Position numbers and translations under genes: made by a program | DNA from: Orbilia blumenaviensis | Taxonomy: Eukaryota > Ascomycota > Orbiliomycetes > Orbiliales > Orbiliaceae | Reading direction: 5' to 3' | DNA length: 64,000 bases | NCBI GenBank assembly: GCA_036872755.1 | Contig: JAVHNS010000003.1 | Span: forward strand, 2,852,001 to 2,916,000 | Notes under the pieces: generated by a model | Seen by the model: the letters and a program-made list of their open reading frames with translations, nothing else | What the model was told of the DNA's origin: nothing | Database searches by the model: none | Shown here: positions 12,202-23,320 of the stretch, piece after piece | Position numbering within the stretch: the first letter of the stretch is position 1 | Layout: each line of letters begins with the position of its first letter

Positions 12202-12996
12202 TCATTCCTCAAGATGGTTATAATGTGATACCTCAATATGAGATTCCTTCAGCATTGGGAGGTCCGACTTCTCGAATATCTGTAAAAATCGGACTTTGGG
12301 GCTTCTCGAGAAGCACATTATCTCTGTTGCCACCACTTGTCGTGGTGTCCGTACGATGTACTCGTACCAGACGTAGTTATCACTTGTTAACCTTTGTTCT
12401 GTCCAGATTTGAATCTCGTTCACTTGTCCATCGACAAACAACTCTTCTAGTTCAAAGGCGTGTTCCCTCTTCCATGTTTCATTCGGGTTTTGTTGATTAA
12501 ATGTCACTTTCCGGCTAAATCGACTTATGCTGATTTCAAGCTCTGCGAGGTTTCGATTGTCCAGGAGCGATATTGTGAGATAATCTGGATGATTAACAGT
12601 AAGAAGATGACAATCTCCAAGATTAAACACTAATAGTTCGTCCGGACTCGTCCCCACAAACGGATGTGCAAGAACATAAGTCTCATTCCGATCAACGTTG
12701 TGGTCTTTTTCCGATACTCTCGACGGTGTAGGCGCAGGCGGCGAAAGGTTCTCTTGAATGGTCTCAATAGGATCGATTTGTGAAGGTGGGGAACGTTTTG
12801 TGAATACACTAGCTCGGAGTGATCTAGGAACGGGCTGCGGGGGGTCCCAGATTCTCAAGTTAAAAACGGGTCTATCTCGGCGAAAACCTAGGGATTTGAG
12901 GATACTAACCCTCTCGTGGTATGATTCCGCTGTTGGTCCCCCCGCTGCCGCAGGCGGGTGCGATTTAAGGCAGAGTAACGACTTGAACACCTGCAT
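12202..12996 (-). CDS. Hypothetical protein, 264 aa
   Basis: A single uninterrupted frame starts at ATG 12996 and ends at 12202. The N-terminal ~100 residues are Pro/Ser-rich and look disordered. From about residue 105 the sequence looks like a folded beta-rich domain (for example NETYVLAHPF, YLTISLLDNR, NEIQIWTEQR, YVWYEYIVRT). There is no signal peptide or membrane segment. An overlapping opposite-strand frame (12123-12500) makes the 3' end less certain, and the protein may be shorter or spliced near 12300. I do not recognise the family. It sits at the edge of the accessory cluster, next to the secreted orphan genes. Confidence 0.45.
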   Translation of the reverse strand: MQVFKSLLCLKSHPPAAAGGPTAESYHERVSILKSLGFRRDRPVFNLRIWDPPQPVPRSLRASVFTKRSPPSQIDPIETIQENLSPPAPTPSRVSEKDHNVDRNETYVLAHPFVGTSPDELLVFNLGDCHLLTVNHPDYLTISLLDNRNLAELEISISRFSRKVTFNQQNPNETWKREHAFELEELFVDGQVNEIQIWTEQRLTSDNYVWYEYIVRTPRQVVATEIMCFSRSPKVRFLQIFEKSDLPMLKESHIEVSHYNHLEE

Positions 12997-14744
12997 TCTT
13001 GGTTGGTTGGTTGGTTGGACGTGAACTTTTTGGATTGGTGGGTTTATAGAGCTTTGGCTTCTGTGGAGGTGGCGAGTAGCAAGTGCAGAATCGAGGTATT
13101 AGAAATTATAGGGTCGAAGCCGGATGATATGGTTATAGGCTATTGGCTGGCTGACAGCTTTAGCTGACGGGGAGAGTTTGGGTGGGTAGTATCCCTTATT
13201 GATAAAGAAACAGATGTATATAAAGTACACGTTAACCGTCCTCCATAACTTGCCTTTGGTACCTCAAGCTACATCTTATACTGGGTGTGAATAGTACTTC
13301 TACAGGCCTGTTCATGCGCTCGCTTCCTTTCGCTTTAGCCAGCCACTAAAATAAACAAAAAAGAGCATACAACTGCGTTATCCTAAGGCGTTTCCCTCCC
13401 ATGGAGAAAAATAGAAATTTGAACGCGATAGAAGAAACACACTTGCCGTGCATGCACTTTCCGTTAATGGACGGAGCTATTCTACTCTAGATACCAGATT
13501 AGGCAACGAAGTCACGTGGGAGGCGCGGAACCCCAGGGGATCGTCTGCACGGTGAGTTCAGCATCGGAACCGGAGCCAATGAAGAGAGGCTTGATGGGAC
13601 CTGGTGCCTGATACGTTTTCTATTAGGTTATGCTAAATAATTGTAACAGATATGTCCCTGGAAACCGTTTTTTCCTTTGAAAACATCTGGCCTGGAATTC
13701 CGGAAACACAGGTTCGGAATCCGCGTTGGCCTAGCAAAAATGCAACAAATACACATCGATAGTTCGGCAGCAAAGCCTCATCCAAGATCCGCTCGCGACT
13801 TCGCATACTCGTATCCTTGGTACCCCGGGACGACTTCCAACAAAATAAAATATGTACGCATCGAGATATCTTATTTTGGCAGAAAAGCTTTCCGCAAACC
13901 TAGGCGCATAGACAAGAGCAAAGTCCGCAGATTTGTGGAAAGCCAGCCTCCAGAAGCACTAGCCCCGACCACCTGCGCAGACGGCAGGCGGATGACTTCC
14001 TCAAAATGTTTAGATTCGAGTAATATGATGTGCGCCGCTCGAGCACCTCGTCGGGCCGGTTTCTATATTTTGATATCTGGTGTTTGAAATGTTTTGGGTT
14101 TGAGAAGAAACAAGACTAAGCTAGCTTCGCAAATGGGGGGGTTGCCTCGCGCTCGGAATTAAGCATATAACTAAGTAATAGTTTATTAATGCTAATAAGT
14201 AACTATAGGTTTGATTGATCATTAACGTCTTATAGAACTCTTTTTTTTTTGGGCGGGGGTGAGATAATAAAGCATAGCAATAATTTGCAAAGTGGAAAAT
14301 ATTGCTTTTATGGCATCAAAAGCATTAAATCAATCTACCCCATCTCATTCCAGGGGATAATGCCCTCATAACCACATTATATCCCCGGGCCCATCCAGTA
14401 TATTAGTATATGACTATCGGTTCTAGGGACTGACATATTGATTTCTGTCTATGCACGTATGTCAGAATCGTTCAGGACCGAGAGACATGCAGATCATTCG
14501 GTCAGAAGCAAGCTGTGCCGTGCCTGCATATAAATAAATAAATCGCATGATCAAAAGAGGTTACAAACTCCCGCTAAACTTTATCAACATCTAGCATCTA
14601 GATCTAGAAGATCGATCGCAAAGTAAAAAAATTAAAACGCCGTGAAATGCGGGCTACAATATGACATCCGAACCTAGTGTAACCAAAAGAGAACTCATGC
14701 TTATACCCAAGACTAACCCATTTCCGTCAAATTCTCTAAAAAAA
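12997..14744. other. Intergenic, nothing supported
   Basis: About 1.7 kb without a convincing gene. It includes a short GGTT repeat around 13002-13017 and a plus-strand frame of 136 codons at 13677-14087 that starts with TTG, lacks splice signals and has Arg/Lys/Pro-rich, low-information content; I leave it out. Confidence 0.45.
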
Positions 14745-15055
14745 TCAAAGCGTTCTTGCGGCCCAAATGGCATAAATAATCGTCGCGACCATTACCCCGA
14801 CAGCGCCAAAACGTTGTGCGATAAAAGGGTAAAGAACCACTAGGAATATGAGTAGGCCAAGAGCTTGATACCGGCGTCGCGACACCTGGCTGTCAGTGGC
14901 GATCTGGTTGCGCTGGCGGAACTGAATTCGTTCACGGACACGGGGACGATTAGGGCCTAATCCACGATCTCTGACAGCGTTTCTTCGAATGGGTAAGGTA
15001 CGATTTAGATTACCCGGCGGTGGTATTGCTATTATTTTCCGAGCACCCGAGACGC
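14745..15055 (-). CDS. Probable alternative 3' exon of the RBR ligase gene encoding two membrane segments
   Basis: On the minus strand 15055-14745 is open for 103 codons to a TGA, but has no ATG at its start. It begins right after an acceptor (ATAG at 15059-15056). Its phase fits exactly a GTAATA donor at 15452 inside the RBR gene's last exon, after the codons for NEITN: splicing joins G to GC and keeps the frame. The encoded tail is basic (RRNAVRDRG, RPRVRERIQF), then two hydrophobic helices (LGLLIFLVVLYPFIAQRF and GVMVATIIYAIWAA) and a stop. The spliced protein would be 705 aa and membrane-anchored, versus 608 aa soluble if the 397-bp intron is retained. No other gene on this strand could supply its 5' end. 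This is inferred from phase and composition, not from transcripts. Confidence 0.6.
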
Positions 15056-15070
15056 CTATTTACATAAAAA

Positions 15071-15091
15071 AGGAGGCGATGTTAGCCTCCT
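15071..15091 (-). promoter_or_regulatory. Perfect hairpin holding the intron branch site
   Basis: A 7-bp inverted repeat (AGGAGGC and GCCTCCT) encloses a 7-nt loop. Read on the minus strand, the loop TAACATC together with the adjacent stem C forms the branch-site consensus CTAAC. It is followed by a T-rich tract and the acceptor at 15056. Folding could hide the branch site and favour retention of this intron; that role is inference. Confidence 0.45.
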
Positions 15092-15432
15092 CTTTCCAAT
15101 GATATCAAAAATAAAAGCATGTCCAAGAAAATGCAGGAAAAAAAAGGAAAAAAAAAGAGTACATGGTACAAAGTAAATGAAAAGGGTAAGAAGGAAAATT
15201 AAACAGATACACTGTATCGAGAAATAAAAAATATACTGACAGCCGGTCTTATGCTAAAATGCCGATCTGATCTGAACTCGAAATCTCAACGCCTCCCAAA
15301 CTTGTAATGTAATCGTCCGAATATAATCATGAAACCCAAATATACTTATCAAAACAGATGAAACGAAGAATCATGAAACATCCAACTTCTGGTGTTTCAA
15401 GCAGTGGCGGTCGCGTTGATGTGTAGTACTGC

Positions 15433-17469
15433 TCATGCGGCTGTGGTATTACCGTTTGTAATCTCATTGCACCTCGGTCGAGTGCATCCTTTGCAATACA
15501 TATGCTCACCATCCCTCATGTCGTTTCGCTCGTAATTCGGGTCTTCCGCCCACCCGTCTCTGTACTTGCCGTTCCCTTCCCTTGGCGGTTTATCAACAAA
15601 AACCACGCCGTCACAATGTCGTACTTCCATAGCCTTGCAAGTGCTGAAATGTCGGTTGGCAACACGTTCGCTGTGTGGGATGTCATTACCCACGATTGCC
15701 TTACAATCCCAGCAGAAGTTTGTGCCACACCCGCCTCTGTGAGAGACTTCCAAGCAGGCCTTTTGTTTCTCAATCGGGACACCGCAGCCCCGTGCTGGGC
15801 ACTTCTTGGTTGTCTTGAGGATAAGCGCTTCGGATTGGGAAGTCGCCAAATTCGCTTGATACTGTGCACAGGTTTCGCCGCGATGCCAGATTACGCGACA
15901 ACTGTAGCAGTGGTGGGTATCGCATTCGGAACAGATGATGCGAGGCTGTGTATCTCGCTCTGGGTGAAGTTGGCCGTGGCCGCAGGTAAAGTTTTCGCCA
16001 GGGCACCAACGGAACTCTTCGTCGCCTTCGAGGGCTTTCATTAATTGGAATTTCTCCCATCTAAAAGTAGAAACATGTGTTAGTTGAAAACTTTACTACA
16101 CAAGTGGGGGGGGGGATGGCGTAATTACTTCGCGTAAGCTGTTTCAGAGGCATATCTTTTAACAGCTGTGGAGTCCAGCGCCGCCTGGCAGTCGAGTTCA
16201 GGGCATTTGAGATCTCCCCACATTGCATTACGAACAGCGGAGTCGATCATGGATTTAATACAGTCGAGGCAGCAAGATGATTCGGCATGCTTGCATCCTG
16301 GTGCGATTTTACCCTTGGGCTGGTACCGTCTGTCGACCTCGGAAAGGCAGATAGCGCATTCGAAAGTGTCAACATGATAGGTATTTAATAGGGCAAAGTA
16401 CCTGGCCAAAGAGTCAGCGCATATGATAAAAACGATAGATAGCAGCGTAGAGGAATATCCGTACTCGTCAAGCAGGCCTGGCCTTTCTTTCGACAGCCGT
16501 TCAGAAACAACTGTTCGATCAACTTTCAATTCCTCCTTGCATCCCTTCTCAAAACACGCCACACCAACGGTCGTAATGTCGAATAGCAAGTCCTCGTCGC
16601 ATTTCTTACATACAGAAAATCCTCTCCTTGAACTATGGCCGCAGTCGGAGTATGTCGCTACTGATACAAATCCGCTATGTAGTTTACCGTCCGAATCGGC
16701 GAGTGACGAATTACATTTAAGACAGCAACTCCGTGCTACAGGAGTGCTACTCATAAACGATAGATTGACTTCCCAGCATAGTGTCCATAGTGTGTCGTAC
16801 GTCGCATTGTCTTCCAACGATTTTATAATGGCGGCCTTGGCAGGGTCGGCATATTTGGGTTTGGGACCCGGTGGGGTCACCGGAGCCTTGCCTTTGAAAA
16901 AGGCGAAGGCAGGCATTTTCTTTTTTCCTTTTGTAATCTTTGTGACTCTTATACCCTCGGTATCACTAGTAGTCGTATCTTTTGTGGTCGTATCCTTTGA
17001 GCTTGTATCCTTTGTATTCGTATCCTTTTTGTCCTTTGTATCCTCGGCTTTAGATTTTTCTACAGCGGCTTCATTCGCCTTTTTCGGGGCCGTGAAAAGC
17101 GCCCACGGATCTATTATGGTTTCGAGGTCTGACTTGGCACTAAACCCAGATTATATAAGAAGAAAAAAGATTAACGATGTTTACGTTTACTATGTATTTA
17201 CGAATCAAGGAACTGTACCTATTAAGAATAAATGGTTTTAATTTGGAACTGTTGGCAGTGCTGGCACTGGCACTGGCACTGGCACTGGTACTGGTACTGG
17301 TACTAGCACTTGGTCCTAGCGCCCAGCTGTAGTCGTTGTAGGTGACCCCGTTGCGTTTTGTTGCATTGGAGTTGGAACTTTGGGAGGTGGCTTGAACGAA
17401 TGTACGGGCCGGTCTTATTTTAATATCAGGAAATAAGTTAATTCTGGTCGCTTGCTGATTCATATACAT
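15433..17469 (-). CDS. RBR (RING1-IBR-RING2) E3 ubiquitin-protein ligase
   Basis: Exons on the minus strand are 17469-17219, 17139-16465, 16401-16129 and 16060-15433, giving 608 aa. RBR ligases take ubiquitin from an E2 onto a RING2 cysteine and then onto the substrate. RING1 begins at about residue 324 (CAIC), continues with C345-x-H347 and ends CPELDC at 375-380. The IBR follows from WCP at about 418 to HRGETC near 464. RING2 runs from KKCPARGC (487-492) to FCWDC (515-519), with the expected catalytic Cys about 502 in KACLEVSH. The N terminus is low complexity: an Ala/Ser/Thr run from a hexamer repeat and repeated Lys-Asp-Thr units before MPAFAFF (residue 159). Intron 16402-16464 (63 bp) is stopless and a multiple of three, so its removal is likely but not certain. 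A downstream exon at 14745-15055 may replace the last codons. The exact subfamily is undetermined. Confidence 0.85.
17262..17304 (+). repeat. Hexanucleotide microsatellite TGGCAC/TGGTAC in the RBR coding exon
   Basis: About seven tandem six-base units, four TGGCAC followed by three TGGTAC. They lie in the first coding exon of the RBR gene and translate on the minus strand to alternating Ser/Ala or Ser/Thr. Copy-number changes would stay in frame. Confidence 0.8.
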
Positions 17470-19324
17470 TTAGACAGTAGGGTAATGTGCGAGTGTATGG
17501 AAAGAGACCCGCTTTGAGGGCGGAGTATCTCGGTGAAGATACGGTACGGTGATAGTGGGAAGAGGATGAGGAGAAAGAAGGAAGATTGAAGAGGAGAAGA
17601 ATAAAAACAGAACAAGGAGCAGAACACACTTTGGGCCAGGGTCAGCAGTAGAAGGAGCAGTATTGTGCTTAGCTATGGGTAAACGAATAAACATATTCCA
17701 CCCAGATCGGGGATGCACCGTCTGGTCTATGTATGTATCGAATTCGCCGTCCCGGTTTTATACGAAATCGTGGAGCCTCGTCGTCGATGTTCAGCCCTTC
17801 GCTACGCAATGCAATCTAAATTGGCGGACGTGTTGGTATCGGACCACAGTTCCCCATGCGCTAGCATTCAGCTTTCCCCCCTTGTGTCAGATGTCTGTTT
17901 GTTTAGTTCAAATGAAAACTGGTACGTATCGTTCGTTCGGTGGAGAATAGCGGATGCTGATTAATATGCAGGTAAAGGATACAGAGAAACAATTGTGATG
18001 CAATCGCGAAAGAGGCACCCGCTGCAACTTGATGAGTAGTGGAAGTCTTATCCGTTTTATTTTCCCCTTGCGGAATTGGGCTCTGGTGAACGAAGCTTGG
18101 CTGAAGCACCTGCGATCGCACACAAACAGACATGGGGATTCCCTCCACATTCCTTGTTTATTCCGACGGCACACTAGCGACAGCCCCAATTTGTCATGGA
18201 CTGGATGCAGACATAGCCTCCAGATCAAACAATGCTGCTGTTGGCCTAACCAGCGGCATGGGGGTCCTAAACCAGAGGATTATCGATGCGGGTCCTCCCA
18301 AGAACCAATCAGCGGGCTATGGGTCCTCCTTCTACAGACATTATGAGTCTACTCGTCCGACTGCCTGTTGGTTTTTTTTTTGGAAGCCTTGTTTTGAAGG
18401 CTTCCCTCCTCATGTGTTCATCCGTGTGCCAAAAGTCTTCAGTGCGGCTCAAAATAGAGATGAATGAGGGAGGCAGCAGGGTTTTTTGAAGGCCCGAAAC
18501 AAATGGTGTCTTTCAGATGCACCCATGTGCTCCACTTTGCAATCAACCTGCCCATGTCCACGTCCATGGTGGCGCGGGCTGAAAAAATTATAGCAGTCAA
18601 GGCGATTCAACAAAAGTACCACACATATACAGGAAGTTCGCGGTAGCGATGCTATCTATCTATTTCGCCAGGGCGGTTGACCAAACGTGGTCGGTTTAAG
18701 ATTGTGAACAAGGTACCAGTTTGCCGTCGGCCATCGCTTGGTTAGCCAAAAGGCCTCGAGACTCGGATCAACAACCTCCAGGCGGCGGGCTGTCCCCTAA
18801 TCCTTGTTCTCAATTCCAAGGATCCGGGTTGCCTTCATTTGGAGGCGTCGCATCTGGCTCCAAACGACTTATATACACACCACGTACAGACATCGGCCAG
18901 ATCAGGTTCAAGACAGATGGTCTTGATATCTTTCAAACGTTAAACCTTCCTTCACAGATTTTTTGTTGGAAACGAAGCACGGGGCTAGTACAAAGGGGGC
19001 ATATAGATAGAAAGGAGTAACGTCCAGGCTTGCGACGACTCTTATATCATTGGCTTAATTCCGACATTATCACACCTTCAACCGCCCCCAAGAAAACGAG
19101 CTGAACGAAAAGCCTGTTGCACAACGATTTACGGCTGTATGCATTCCAACAATTTCCGCTTCCCCGCCATATACGACGATTTCCTGGGTTGTTTTCGCGA
19201 TATGAATACCCCTTAATACGTTTCTAGCTCACCGATTGTTCAAGAAACATATTTCTATCCCCAGCATATCATTTGGGGAAATACACATCTACAACGATAA
19301 CATCCCACTGGGAGCTGGTCCACA
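17470..19324. other. Intergenic: divergent promoter region of RBR ligase and coiled-coil gene
   Basis: About 1.85 kb between two divergently transcribed genes. Several overlapping open frames of 60-111 codons occur around 17660-18650 in different frames and strands, which is typical of chance. None has a domain-like sequence. I see no RNA gene. Confidence 0.5.
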
Positions 19325-20157
19325 ATGAAGCACTTTCTCCGTCGAAAGTCGTCGAAGGTGGTGAATGGGGAGGACAAAAACAACAAAAACAACACAAAAA
19401 TTGGCAGCCTCGCCGTTATCGAAGATAATGAGCCTCAAATCCAACAATCGAACGGCAATGGGTTTCAAGATGCCGAAGGCTCGTTTATGCCGCAGTCCAA
19501 CCGAAGGACAAGTATAGCAGAGACTGTAGACAGCACGTCCACGACAGACTCAAAAAAGAAAGAAGGCTACCGTGCAAGATTGGCCGCTCAAAGCCAGCAA
19601 GAGGTGCAGTTTTCCCCCTGGATGGCTATGAGCTCGAGGTCACATTCTGTCATGACAACGGCGCCGTCGAAGCCGAAGCCGAAGCCAAAATCGAGGGCAG
19701 AGGGGTCTATAATATCAGCCAGACAAAGTACTGAGAGTGTTCCAGCAAGCGTCGTTAGCACAATTCCCATAAACATCACGCCTGTAGAAGCTCCAGCTGC
19801 TCCGCCATCCCCTTCATACCCACCACCCGATGTACCGTCCTCCGCGAATTCGCCGAGGCGTAGCCGATCTCCCAGCGGTTCTCCAATGGGGCTTTCTCAT
19901 ATCGGTATAGCTTCTTCGACTGGGTTTCCCTCCTCTTCCCGAACCTCGTTGGTTGTCCCTCTGAGTCCATCGGTTTATGTTACTCCTCCTTCTTTGCCCC
20001 CGAAACCTCCCCCAGCTGGTCCATTGCCTCAATTACCAATGCCCGGTCCCTCACAGCAACCAGTCATGGTCGCGCCAATGGGGCCACTAGCCAATCCGTT
20101 CCGCACAGAGACTCCTATGTCGTATCATGAAAACACTGAGCAAACCAGCCCCGTCAG

Positions 20158-20190
<33 letters not shown>

Positions 20191-22128
20191 CCCAGCAGCG
20201 CCTCCTAAATTGCAGCGAAACCCAAGCAGAGGAATGCCACCGCCCAGCGCATTTACCAAACACAAACGCACGTTTTCGGGCCGTGTATCACCGAACCCTA
20301 GTCTACCAAATCTTCCAATCCCCCCTCCCCCTCCCCCACCGGCTGCTGCAGGCCCAGCCTCCCCAGGAACGCCATCCAATGCACCTGGTTTCCCTACTAC
20401 ATCGGATAGGGATTCGGCTGTTAGTCCTCTTAGCTCTGGCACGCACCTTCGCAATGAAAGCCTCAGTAATTTCCCAGAGCCTCCATCAGCCACAAAATCG
20501 CAGCGTAGTTCCTCTTGGGACGACTTTGTACCTGACCTGACTGGCTATTATGGAGGCCCTGCCCCCTTCGTGGCGGAATTGGATACCATACCAACATTCC
20601 CGGAACCGCCATCTGGGAACCCAAATTTTGAACAGCAAGAACTCGATGTTACGAGTCCGTCCCAGGATGATATGTTACAGGCCGCGGAGGACAAGAGGGA
20701 GGCTAGCAAAGTTATCCTTCCAGAGGGCATGACCTTGTACCCAGTTCTACCCACTCCCTCCGACACAAGTACTAGTAGAAATGACTCAATATTCTCGTAT
20801 GTGTTCCCGTCGCCTCTATTAACTTTAGCCTCACTAACGAGCCATGTTGTAGCAACCCAAGCGATGTGCAACCTAAAATGACGGATGGCATCTTCCTTTC
20901 GAACTCAGAACATGCGGCTCTTCTATCCGACCTATCCGACCTTCGTGCACGCCTGGCAGATCTTGACAAGCTGCATGCCAGCTCCCTCGACAGAATTAGC
21001 GAATGGGAGGCCTACAAAGCCAACATCGACATCTATGTCGAAAAGACCGCTCAAGATCGCCAGGGGCTCATTGACAAGCTCCAAAACTCGGCTCAGGCCC
21101 ACTCTACAGTCATTGCCGAAAAGGAAAGGCAATTCAACGAGCTAGCTACGACCGCGAACACGATGAAACAAACAATGATCGATTGGCAAACGTACTCGCA
21201 GAAGCTTGAGGCAGATAGAACCGAGGCTTCGGCACAGGTGGCACAGCTGAGCGGTCAGATAGAGAAGGAGAGAATAGACCACGCTAGAGCCATGGCAAAC
21301 ATAACGAACCAGCTTGAGAGAGAGAAGTCGGATAATTTAGCGAATATCCAAGCAATGGAAGTTGCGCACAACGATGAGGTCAATAGGTACAAGATGGCAC
21401 ATTCGGCAGAAATGAATCGCTTGAACGCAGACCACGCTGCGGAGTTGGACCGCATTAGAGCAGATCACACGTCTGAGAGGAACCGGTTCACCATTGCCAA
21501 CGACTCAGCTCGTGCAGAGTACGAACAGCAAAAATCAGAGCTCATGGGACAACTAGCGACCGCTGATTCTCAGAAGAAGGAGTTGATGCCCAAGTTAGTA
21601 GAGCTTGACAACACCCGAAGGAAGCTCCAAGGCGAACTCGCGGAAGCCAATGCCGACAAAGACAATCTCCAGCAGCAGATCCGTGCACTAACTACGGCAA
21701 AGGAGTCTAGTTCTAAAGAGTTACAAACAGCTAAAATCAGATTCGCGAACCTTTCAACGGAGTGTGATAAGGTGAAGCGATTATTGGAGGAGACACAGAT
21801 AAAGGCCGACCAACTAGCGGAAACCAGAAGTGCGATGGAAAGAATGAAAGAGACAGAAACCAGTATGGAAAAGTTCCTACAGATGGCGAATGAGGAGAAG
21901 GATATGTTGAAGGACAAGTTAAGTTCGGCTGTCGCAGCTAGAGGCCGGGCCCAAACAGCATTAAAGATGGCAGAGGCACAAATAGCCGAGAAGAATGCCA
22001 AAATTGCAGCATTAGAGAAGGCGGGCGAGGGATTGAAGACAAGGATGTATTTGATCCAACAGAGAATGGCGGAGAAGGTGGAATGGTGGCAAGGACAGGT
22101 TGGCTCGCAGCCCCAGACAGCGTCTTAA
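19325..22128 (+). CDS. Proline-rich and long coiled-coil protein, unknown function
   Basis: Two exons, 19325-20796 and 20853-22128, joined over a 56-bp intron (GTATGT donor, CTAAC branch site, TTGTAG acceptor), give 915 aa. The basic start MKHFLRRKSSK is followed by a ~480-residue disordered part rich in Pro and Ser, with an uninterrupted run of 12 prolines at about residue 280 and further PPPPP tracts, like profilin- or SH3-binding FH1-type segments. After the intron, roughly residues 500-905 form a continuous heptad-rich coiled coil (repeated Glu/Lys/Ala/Leu, e.g. MANEEKDMLKDKL). No motor, formin FH2 or enzyme domain is visible. The arrangement suggests a cytoskeletal or polarity scaffold, but that is a guess. 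The start is the first in-frame ATG and lies in a conventional context after CCACA. Confidence 0.8.
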
Positions 22129-23320
22129 GTTTCACTTAGTCTTTTGTAGTAGGATTGTTTAGGCGTTTTTTGGGGTCTTTAAGTGGTCTTTTTTTGGTTT
22201 TCCTTTTAGCCTTTCCTGTACATAACTATTTATACTTCGAGAAATTGTTTTTATTTGCAGCGTTATATATTCATATAGTATACTTATCTAATATGACTGA
22301 GTATGTCTTTTACATTCAGCACAATCTTTTCTCATTTGTAAAGCTTACACTCTAAGAATGGTCTTTCCGACTATACTGAGATTCATTGGAAACAGAGCAT
22401 CCCATCTGGCACTGGATCGGTCCGATCCTCAGCTTGGCCAAGTCAGTTGCCAGCTTGTAAACCAGCCTGCTAGCCTGCGCCAATGGGTTAGTGCATTGGC
22501 ATCGAGCGTATGGAAACAGGCAGGTCTCGTATGATACTACTACCCCAGAAATGTAGCTACCCCGCCGCCGGAGACCATCTCTCACTCGGAGAATATTCTA
22601 AAAATGCCTTACCGTTGAGGCTGTAATGTGATACGTATTAATCTTAAACTTTCGAATATACATACCGATACCGATATCTAATGGGTCCCGTCACCAATAG
22701 TGCATATTGTGAACTTGACACAGTAAAGTATACTAGTTATATTCAATTCTTGATATCATTTTTGGTTAGAATATGAGATGTTGCCCCCTCCATCCATCCA
22801 TCAGCACGACCTCGGACAGAATTACAACTTGAACCCAACCCTACAGGGGATAGCACGCGGAATTGCTGTCAGATGTATGCGCGGTGTGTTGGTATTGTTG
22901 GAGTCTACGTTAGCCGTATTTGCTTATTCTGCCCTCCGTGACGACAGGTTGCCATTCTCAACACTTCGCCAAAAACAGGCACATGCCTAAGCTCTCTCCT
23001 GACCTCCCTTTGTTCCGTTCAGCGCCTTCGATCCCACCCAGTCTTATATCCTTTTATCTGTCAAAATTAGCCCAACGGTTTTGAGCCTTTCACCCAGACA
23101 TATAGGCTGTTCTCCCTCAAACATTCAACTCTGTCAGTTTCTTTCCCAGTCAGCTTTCGGGTCTAGACCGAGGTATCACCAAATTATCATCCAGACCAGG
23201 TCTGTGGATTACGGCAGCTAACAGAGCTTCGAAGAACCCCTCGTCAACATCGACAATACCCGAAGGACCCCGCCAAAACAAATCACCCCGCTCCAGCTCG
23301 TGGAGCTTTCGAATATCATC
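22129..23320. other. Intergenic: 3' region of coiled-coil gene and SEY1 promoter/5' leader
   Basis: No supported gene. The last 300 bases before the SEY1 start are rich in C and T (for example CTCTCTCCTGACCTCCC near 22991), as usual for promoters and leaders of housekeeping genes in filamentous fungi. Confidence 0.5.

Noticed and set aside
12123..12500. 125-codon plus-strand frame overlapping the 264-aa minus gene
   Set aside because: The first ~45 codons look somewhat protein-like, but the rest is Arg/Ser-rich shadow and the start lies in an unremarkable context. The minus-strand frame is longer and has domain-like composition. It remains an ambiguity at 12120-12290.
13677..14087. 136-codon plus-strand frame
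   Set aside because: Starts at TTG, no splice sites that extend it, no motif; left out of the features.
15502..16044. 180-codon plus-strand frame opposite the RBR gene
   Set aside because: Shadow of the RING2/IBR coding exon, whose zinc-binding cysteines on the minus strand are clear.
16423..17241. 272-codon plus-strand frame with Val/Ser/Phe repeats
   Set aside because: It is the antisense of the RBR Lys-Asp-Thr repeat exon and runs across that gene's first intron; no independent evidence.
18132..18650. Cluster of overlapping frames of 60-111 codons
   Set aside because: All three plus frames are open in parts, as expected by chance in GC-balanced intergenic DNA; none has consistent coding character.
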